Part shown: positions 58,366 through 64,000 of the stretch, piece after piece
How positions within the stretch are numbered: position 1 is the first letter of the stretch
Layout of the letters: every line of letters begins with the position of its first letter
Origin: Arthrobacter sp. SLBN-112
Lineage (GTDB): Bacteria > Actinomycetota > Actinomycetes > Actinomycetales > Micrococcaceae
DNA length: 64,000 nucleotides
Direction: 5' to 3'
Assembly: GCF_006715225.1 (NCBI RefSeq)
Contig: NZ_VFMU01000001.1
Location: 4,092,001 to 4,156,000, forward strand
The notes under the pieces: generated by a model
What the model was told of the DNA's origin: nothing
Database searches by the model: none
What the model saw: the letters and a program-made list of their open reading frames with translations, nothing else
Translations under genes and position numbers: made by a program

Positions 58366-58878
58366 ATGGATGCCACAAAAGACTCTCAGCCGCCACGAAA
58401 AAGAAGACCATGGCTAAGGGCGCTGAAAGGAACCCTGATCACCCTGGCTGTGATCGCGGCTGCACTACTGCTGTTCCAGGCGTCGTACCTGCTGGGAACG
58501 GCCCGGATGGTGTCCCTCGCCGACAGGCTCAGGCCGCTGGAAGGGTGGAAACCGGATGGTGAAAACGTCAGCGGCGGCATCTTCTGCACCGGCATCGATG
58601 TTCCCTGTGACAGCATGTGGCGCCAGTACCGGACGGAGCAGCCTGTGACTCCAGACGACGTCCGCAGACTAAGCGTGGCAGCGGGGCTGGACGGGAAGGT
58701 GGAGGGAGACTGCCAAAGCTCCCCGCTCCCGGCGAATGTCTCGTCGCTGTATACAGCTTGCCGGGCAAGCGGCGTGCTGGATGGCTATGACATTGAAGTT
58801 CAGGTGCTGAAACATGCGGAAAAGGATCCGGAATGGATCATCCAGTTCGAGCTGAGCAGCATCAAAAACCGTAGGTAG
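58366..58878 (+). CDS. single-helix membrane protein of unknown function
   Basis: A 170-residue protein, unrecognised. It has a basic cytoplasmic N-terminus (TKDSQPPRKRRPWLRALK), one membrane helix (GTLITLAVIAAALLLFQASYLL at about 22-43) and an extracytoplasmic domain of about 125 residues with four cysteines (C74, C81, C115, C131) that could form two disulfides. Its stop is followed by a strong hairpin shared with glmS. The gap upstream to acpS (232 bases) holds only a small hairpin and weak promoter-like sequence. Confidence 0.7.
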   Translation: MDATKDSQPPRKRRPWLRALKGTLITLAVIAAALLLFQASYLLGTARMVSLADRLRPLEGWKPDGENVSGGIFCTGIDVPCDSMWRQYRTEQPVTPDDVRRLSVAAGLDGKVEGDCQSSPLPANVSSLYTACRASGVLDGYDIEVQVLKHAEKDPEWIIQFELSSIKNRR

Positions 58879-58881
58879 AAC

Positions 58882-58915
58882 GGAAGCCCCAGGCCGCAAA
58901 GGGCCTGGGGCTTCC
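58882..58915. terminator. bidirectional terminator between the 58366 gene and glmS
   Basis: A perfect 14-base-pair stem (58882-58895 with 58902-58915) and a 6-base loop. It lies between two convergent genes, 3 bases from one stop and 20 from the other. There is no U-run on either side, but the stem is very stable. Confidence 0.8.
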
Positions 58916-58935
58916 GCTGTCTTGAACGAGACCGG

Positions 58936-60828
58936 CTATTCGACGGTGACGCTCTTGGCGAGGTTGCGGGGCTGGTCCACGTCGTAGCCCTTGGCTGCGG
59001 CCAGTTCCGCCGCGAAAATCTGCAGCGGAACGGTGGTCAGCAGGGGCATGAGCAGGGTGGGGGTCTCCGGGACGTAGAAGACGTACTCGGCGTAGGCCTT
59101 GACGGCTTCGTCGCCTTCCTCGGCGATGACCAGGGTGCGGGCGCCGCGCGCGCGGACTTCCTGGATGTTGGAGACCACCTTGGCGTGCAGCGAGTCGCGG
59201 CCGCGCGGGGACGGGACCACCACGAACACCGGCTGGCCATCATCGATCAGGGCGATGGGGCCGTGCTTGAGCTCACCGGCGGCGAAGCCTTCGGCGTGGA
59301 TGTACGCGATTTCCTTGAGCTTCAGCGCGCCCTCGAGGGCCACGGGGTAGCCCACGTGCCGGCCCAGGAACAGCACCGATTTCTCGTTGGCCATGGACCG
59401 GGCCAGTTCACGCAGCGGACCGGCGTTGTCCAGGATGGTCTGGATCTTCGCGGGGATCTTGTTCAGGTCCGCGAGGACGTCCTTGATCTGGCCGGAGAAA
59501 ATGTTCCCGCGCAGCTGGGCCAGGTACAGGCCCAGCAGGTACGCGGCGGTGATCTGCGCCAGGAACGCCTTGGTGGACGCCACCGCGATTTCCGGGCCGG
59601 CGTGCGTGTAGAGCACGGCGTCGGATTCGCGCGGGATGGTGGAGCCGTTGGTGTTGCAGATGGAGATGGTCTTGGCGCCCTGTTCCCGGGCGTAGCGGAC
59701 GGCCATCAGCGTGTCCATGGTCTCGCCGGACTGGCTGATGGAGACCACCAGGGTCTTTTCGTTCAGGATCGGGTCACGGTAGCGGAACTCGTGCGCGAGC
59801 TCCACCTCGGTGGGGATCCGGCACCAGTTCTCGATGGCGTACTTGGCCACCATGCCCGCGTACGCGGCGGTGCCGCAGGCCAGCACGATGATCTTGTCCA
59901 CCTGCTTGAGCAGCTCCGGGTCGATCCGGAGCTCGTCCAGGGTCAGCTTGCCCTTGATGTCCGAACGTCCCAGCAGGGTCTGCGCCACGGCGTCGGGCTG
60001 GTCGTGGATTTCCTTCTCCATGAAGGAGGAGAAGCCGCCCTTTTCCGCCGAGGCCGGGTCCCAGTCCACGTGGTATTCCTTGCCCTGGGCCGGGTTGCCG
60101 TAGAAATCGGTGATCTCCACCGTGTCCGCGGTAATGGTGACGATCTGGTCCTGTCCCAGCTCCACCGCGCGGCGGGTGTAGTCGATGAACCCGGACACGT
60201 CAGAGCCCAGGAAGTTCTCGCCCTCGCCCAGGCCCACCACCAGCGGTGAGTTGCGGCGGGCGGCCACCACGACGTCGGGCTGGTCAGCGTGCACGGCCAG
60301 CAGGGTGAAGGCACCCTCCAGACGCTGGCAGGCCAGCTCCATGGCGTGCGTCAGGCCGCCATTGGCGGTGTCCCCGCCCAGCTTGTTCCGGAGGATGTCG
60401 GCGAGCAGGGCAGCGGCGACTTCGGTGTCCGTCTCGGACAGGAACGTGACGCCCTTTTCCAGCAGCTCGAGCTTGAGCTCGGCGAAGTTTTCGATGATGC
60501 CGTTGTGGATCACGGCCAGCTTTCCGCCGTCAGCCAGGTGCGGGTGCGCATTGCGGTCCGTCGGGCCGCCGTGGGTGGCCCACCGGGTATGACCGATACC
60601 GGTCACCGACTCCGGCAACGGGCGGGCCTCCAGCTCAGCGATCAGGTTGCTCAGCTTCCCGGACTTCTTCCGGGACTCGATGGCACCCTGGGACACCACC
60701 GCGACCCCCGCCGAGTCATAACCGCGGTACTCCAGGCGGCGCAGTCCCTCCAGGACAACATCCAGGGCACTGTGACCGTTAATTGCACCGTCAACCGGAC
60801 GGCCTACGTATCCCACGATTCCACACAT
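58936..60828 (-). CDS. glmS: glutamine-fructose-6-phosphate aminotransferase
   Basis: A 630-residue enzyme producing glucosamine 6-phosphate for peptidoglycan and mycothiol. Start at 60828 puts C2 (MCGIVGYVG) at the processed N-terminus, where it acts as the glutaminase nucleophile; an upstream ATG would bury it. Two SIS domains follow with [16 protein letters not shown] and [16 protein letters not shown], and the C-terminal [13 protein letters not shown] is diagnostic. No glmS ribozyme is seen upstream, as expected outside Firmicutes. Confidence 0.97.
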   Translation of the reverse strand: MCGIVGYVGRPVDGAINGHSALDVVLEGLRRLEYRGYDSAGVAVVSQGAIESRKKSGKLSNLIAELEARPLPESVTGIGHTRWATHGGPTDRNAHPHLADGGKLAVIHNGIIENFAELKLELLEKGVTFLSETDTEVAAALLADILRNKLGGDTANGGLTHAMELACQRLEGAFTLLAVHADQPDVVVAARRNSPLVVGLGEGENFLGSDVSGFIDYTRRAVELGQDQIVTITADTVEITDFYGNPAQGKEYHVDWDPASAEKGGFSSFMEKEIHDQPDAVAQTLLGRSDIKGKLTLDELRIDPELLKQVDKIIVLACGTAAYAGMVAKYAIENWCRIPTEVELAHEFRYRDPILNEKTLVVSISQSGETMDTLMAVRYAREQGAKTISICNTNGSTIPRESDAVLYTHAGPEIAVASTKAFLAQITAAYLLGLYLAQLRGNIFSGQIKDVLADLNKIPAKIQTILDNAGPLRELARSMANEKSVLFLGRHVGYPVALEGALKLKEIAYIHAEGFAAGELKHGPIALIDDGQPVFVVVPSPRGRDSLHAKVVSNIQEVRARGARTLVIAEEGDEAVKAYAEYVFYVPETPTLLMPLLTTVPLQIFAAELAAAKGYDVDQPRNLAKSVTVE

Positions 60829-60975
60829 AGGCACAAGCCTATCGGCAGCGTGGCTGTTGCTCTAAACCGGCAGCCCGTCCGGCACGCCGTCCTGAACAGC
60901 CCACGTGACGGGCGCCGCCGCGCTGAGCAGGGGCGTCATTTCGTGATGGGCCGGGCGCGGGGCAGAATCTTTACC

Positions 60976-61941
60976 GTGACTTCGCAACGCAATGAAGCGA
61001 ACGGGGAGGGTGCCTCGCCGTTCGTGGAGCTGGACCGGCAAACCTGGTCCCGGCTCGCAGCCCAGATGGAACAGCCCCTTAATGAAGAGGACGTGCTGCG
61101 CCTTCGCGGGCTCGGTGACCCCCTGGACATCAACGAAGTCAGGGACGTCTACCTGCCGCTGTCACGGCTCCTGCACCTGTACGTGGAGGCTGCGGGGCAA
61201 CTGCACGCGGCCACCACCACGTTCCTGGGCGAGCAGACCCAGCGCACCCCCTTTGTGATCGGCGTGGCCGGTTCGGTTGCCGTAGGCAAGTCCACCATCG
61301 CCCGCGTGCTGCGTGAGATGCTCCGCCGCTGGCCGGGGACCCCCAACGTGGAGCTCATCACCACGGATGGTTTCCTCTATCCCCTGGCCGAGCTCAAGCG
61401 CCGGCAGCTGCTGGACCGGAAGGGCTTCCCGGAGTCCTACGACCGCCGTGCGCTGCTGCGCTTCGTGAGCGAGATCAAGGGCGGCGCCGAGGAAGTGCGT
61501 GCGCCCTGGTACTCCCACGTCACGTATGACATCGTGCCGGGCAAGGAAGTGGTGGTCCGCCGCCCGGACGTGCTGATCGTGGAGGGCCTGAACGTGCTGG
61601 CTCCGGCGCGGCCGCGGCATGACGGCCGCCAGGGCCTGGCGCTGAGCGATTTCTTCGACTTCTCCATTTACGTTGATGCCAAGACCTCTTACATCGAGGA
61701 GTGGTACGTGGACCGGTTCCGGAAACTGCGCAGCACCGCGTTCGCGCAGCCGGAGTCCTACTTCCACCGCTACGCCACGCTGTCCGACGAGGAAGCCGAA
61801 AGCACCGCCCGCGACATCTGGAAGCGGATCAACGAGCCCAACCTTGAGGAGAACGTCCTGCCCACCCGCGGCCGGGCACAGCTGGTGCTGACCAAAGAGG
61901 CGGACCACTCCATCCGCCGCATGCTTCTGCGGAAGGTCTAG
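60976..61941 (+). CDS. coaA: pantothenate kinase, type I
   Basis: A 321-residue kinase phosphorylating pantothenate, the first step of CoA synthesis. The P-loop is [43 protein letters not shown] and [10 protein letters not shown] follow as in the family. The GTG at 60976 gives a length close to mycobacterial CoaA (312). It diverges from glmS. The VanY-type gene starts five bases after its stop. Confidence 0.96.
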   Translation: MTSQRNEANGEGASPFVELDRQTWSRLAAQMEQPLNEEDVLRLRGLGDPLDINEVRDVYLPLSRLLHLYVEAAGQLHAATTTFLGEQTQRTPFVIGVAGSVAVGKSTIARVLREMLRRWPGTPNVELITTDGFLYPLAELKRRQLLDRKGFPESYDRRALLRFVSEIKGGAEEVRAPWYSHVTYDIVPGKEVVVRRPDVLIVEGLNVLAPARPRHDGRQGLALSDFFDFSIYVDAKTSYIEEWYVDRFRKLRSTAFAQPESYFHRYATLSDEEAESTARDIWKRINEPNLEENVLPTRGRAQLVLTKEADHSIRRMLLRKV

Positions 61942-61946
61942 CACAG

Positions 61947-62798
61947 GTGTGCTACCAATGTCAGTCCCCCAGCCGGCGCAGCTTCACCCGCTTCCTCGCA
62001 TCCGGGGCCGGGCTGACTGTCCTGTCAGCCTGCACGCCGGAGGCACCCAAGGCGGTGGCGCCGTCGTCCGCTGCTTCCTCCGCGTCCCCCTCCCCTGCTG
62101 CTGTGACCGCTTCAGCGGGCCCGACGGCGGAAGCCGCCACGGTGGGCCAGTCACCTGAGGTGCCGTCCCCGTCGCCGTCCGCCACCTTGGCGCGGCAGTT
62201 CTCGCTTGATGACCCGGCCAGCCGGTGGGTGATCGTGAACAAGCACCGGCCCCTGAATCCGGTGGACTTTGTGCCGGCCGACCTGGTGCGGCCCGCCGTC
62301 GCCCTTTCTGCCGCGGGCGAGGCGGCGCTGCTGAACAGCACGACGGCGGCAGCGGCCGAGGCGATGTTTGCGGCGGCCGCAGCGGACGGCGTGGCGATGG
62401 TCCTGGCCAGCGGCTACCGCTCGTACAGCACCCAGGTGACCACCTACAACGGGTACGTCGCCGCGCGTGGACAGGCCGACGCCGACACGGCCAGCGCCCG
62501 GCCCGGGCATTCCGAGCATCAGACGGGGTGGGCGTTCGACATTGCCGACGGCGGGGGCGCCTGCAGCTTCCAGCCATGCTTTGCCGACCAGCCCGCGGCG
62601 TCGTGGGCGAAGGCGAACGGGCACCGGTTCGGGTTCGTGGTGCGGTACCCGTGGATGCTGCACCCCATCACCGGGTACTACTACGAGCCATGGCACCTGC
62701 GGTACGTGGGCGCGGAGGCGGCCACGGACATGGTGAACCGCGGCATTGGCACACTGGAGGAATACTTCGGCCTGGAGGCGGCGCCCGCGTACCTCTAA
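61947..62798 (+). CDS. D-alanyl-D-alanine carboxypeptidase, VanY/M15B, Tat-type lipoprotein
   Basis: A 283-residue secreted zinc peptidase that trims D-Ala from peptidoglycan stem peptides. The signal peptide has a twin-arginine motif (SRRSFTRFLAS) and a lipobox ending LSAC, so it is probably a Tat-exported lipoprotein. A Pro/Ser/Ala linker of about 60 residues precedes the M15B domain with SGYRSYSTQ, the zinc H and D in GHSEHQTGWAFDIAD, and EPWHLRYVG. The GTG start is five bases after coaA, implying co-transcription. Confidence 0.9.
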   Translation: MCYQCQSPSRRSFTRFLASGAGLTVLSACTPEAPKAVAPSSAASSASPSPAAVTASAGPTAEAATVGQSPEVPSPSPSATLARQFSLDDPASRWVIVNKHRPLNPVDFVPADLVRPAVALSAAGEAALLNSTTAAAAEAMFAAAAADGVAMVLASGYRSYSTQVTTYNGYVAARGQADADTASARPGHSEHQTGWAFDIADGGGACSFQPCFADQPAASWAKANGHRFGFVVRYPWMLHPITGYYYEPWHLRYVGAEAATDMVNRGIGTLEEYFGLEAAPAYL

Positions 62799-62856
62799 TT
62801 GCTCCCCGCCACCCGCGACGTCCGAATGTCTTACTCTGGGCAGAATGGGCCCACCG

Positions 62857-63921
62857 TCACGAAGTTCTCAACTGCACATTAAATCGATCTTTTGAGCCTA
62901 CGCGGCGACCGAAGCCTTGTGCAGGACTTTCGATGAATACACAACTGAGCCAAGCCAAGGGGACCGTCACCGCTAACGACAGAACTGCGAAGACTGCAAG
63001 GGGCGTTGCCGCTCCCACACCGCCAATAACCAGGATCTGTTGCACCGGCCAGCCGTAAATGTACATTCCATAGGAAACATCGAAACGAGCACCGATGCGG
63101 TGAAGCACCGGCGATGAACCCAGGCCGAGGATGATATAGGCAATAGGCAGAGGACAAAAGGCCAGCATGTTACCGGCCAAAAACGAAACCGCCAGCAAAG
63201 ATAGGGCGCACGCCACGGCGCTGGCCCTCAGGAAAATACTTGTCCGGAATAGGCATAGCAGGGACCCCGCTACAAACGTTCCAACCGGGCAAAGCACGGT
63301 GCCCCAACTGCCGGCTGTCGGCCCGTAAGCGGCAACCTGCAGCAGGAGCGCTCCTGTGACAACTGCGAAGACCACGACCATAGCGGCGCGGAATAGCTCC
63401 GGTTTGAGGTAGGCAAGTACGCCGACCAGGAGGTAGCAGGTGACTTCCCAAAATAGCGTCCACAATGGGGAATTCCACTCGTCGGCACCGGGAACGTCAG
63501 AAAGGGTTGATCCGATGGGAGTCCGCCCTAGCTGAGTTCCCACGATCGAGATGTTTCTCAACACAAAGTCAGCGGCATCACCAACGCTATATTTCCGATT
63601 ATTGAAGAGGGTTGCCAGCGGCGCGAACACGAAAGCCGTGACGATCAAACACACAGCAAGACCGGGCATGATCCTGAAAAAACGTCCTCTAAAGAAAGCC
63701 GCACCGTTCCGGGCGCGAATCCTACTGAGTGTGATCAGATATCCAGAGATCGCAAAAAAGCCAACCACCGACCAGGAGCCGAGCTGTCCGCCCCCAATGG
63801 CGGGTCCGGGTCCAAGTCCCGTTAGCCACCAACTATGAGCTACAATCACCAACGCAGCCATTAGCAGCCGCCATGCATTCAGTGAATTTCGGCTCGCTCC
63901 CAAGGCGGTGTCGAGTGTCAA
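62857..63921 (-). CDS. acyltransferase family 3 membrane protein
   Basis: A 354-residue membrane acyltransferase of the OafA/exopolysaccharide type with about ten helices. Conserved parts include NAWRLLMAALVIVAHSWWLTG, VGFFAISGYLITLSRIRAR and SPLWTLFWEVTCYLL; there is no SGNH domain. It likely acylates a surface sugar. The TTG start follows GGGGGA. Hand count of one 60-base line gives 55% G+C, well below the neighbours, which suggests horizontal origin and that a surface-polysaccharide region begins here. The remaining 79 bases to the window edge hold its upstream region. Confidence 0.9.
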   Translation of the reverse strand: MTLDTALGASRNSLNAWRLLMAALVIVAHSWWLTGLGPGPAIGGGQLGSWSVVGFFAISGYLITLSRIRARNGAAFFRGRFFRIMPGLAVCLIVTAFVFAPLATLFNNRKYSVGDAADFVLRNISIVGTQLGRTPIGSTLSDVPGADEWNSPLWTLFWEVTCYLLVGVLAYLKPELFRAAMVVVFAVVTGALLLQVAAYGPTAGSWGTVLCPVGTFVAGSLLCLFRTSIFLRASAVACALSLLAVSFLAGNMLAFCPLPIAYIILGLGSSPVLHRIGARFDVSYGMYIYGWPVQQILVIGGVGAATPLAVFAVLSLAVTVPLAWLSCVFIESPAQGFGRRVGSKDRFNVQLRTS

Positions 63922-64000
63922 ATTTCCCCCATCAATGTGGGCTAATACTAAGGCCGGGTCGCAAACCTTCGGAAGTGCGCGTCTTGAATCAGCCCAGGTA

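Overview
The window is high-GC chromosomal DNA from an actinobacterium, most likely Micrococcaceae (Arthrobacter/Pseudarthrobacter type). This is inferred from protein character, GuaB3, the mycothiol gene mshA, frequent GTG starts, and a gene neighbourhood recalling the guaA-guaB3-guaB-groESL-tsaD-alr-nnr-glmS region of mycobacteria. It is mostly densely packed core metabolism. There are about 50 protein genes, no tRNA, rRNA or CRISPR, and no gene-free stretch over about 300 bases (the longest, near 250 bases, is the groES control region).

Left part (1-12.8 kb): the 3' end of a 5-formyltetrahydrofolate cyclo-ligase gene; an FmdB/Ruc-type zinc-ribbon gene preceded by a CIRCE (HrcA) operator; an orphan CpaB/SAF protein; a 1439-residue helicase-like protein with damaged ATPase motifs; then guaA, a DUF3817 protein, SURF1, a PTS EIIA, glpD and guaB3. 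Middle-left (12.9-28.3 kb): a possible 31-codon gene leading a two-gene membrane/unknown operon, an ABC exporter, a DUF222-HNH protein, guaB with a UUCG-loop terminator, an SGNH acyltransferase, a DUF389 protein, a LuxR regulator with a PQ-loop-like protein and a flavoprotein, an ATP-dependent DNA ligase and a DHFR-like reductase.

Centre (28.3-41.6 kb): groES-groEL behind two CIRCE elements and a clear promoter, a methyltransferase, a shikimate dehydrogenase-like gene behind a 48-base palindrome, a GH3 lipoprotein, a carboxylate-amine ligase, and the overlapping operon alr-tsaE-tsaB-rimI-tsaD (cell-wall D-alanine and tRNA t6A). A PfkB kinase and a GH4 glycosidase diverge from one short control region.

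Right part (43-64 kb): mshA and ino1 (mycothiol and inositol), fhs, an aldo/keto reductase, the overlapping trehalose operon glgX-treY-treZ, nnr and acpS, glmS, coaA, a Tat-type VanY lipoprotein, and an A+T-richer acyltransferase at the edge.

The most unusual signal is a family of three long palindromes (36213-36269, 46224-46284, 47264-47324) whose arms carry compensating base changes. Two of them closely bracket a lower-GC gene for a DUF559/Vsr-like nuclease. This looks like a small repeat-nuclease mobile unit, comparable in layout to REP elements and their RAYT transposases but with a different enzyme.
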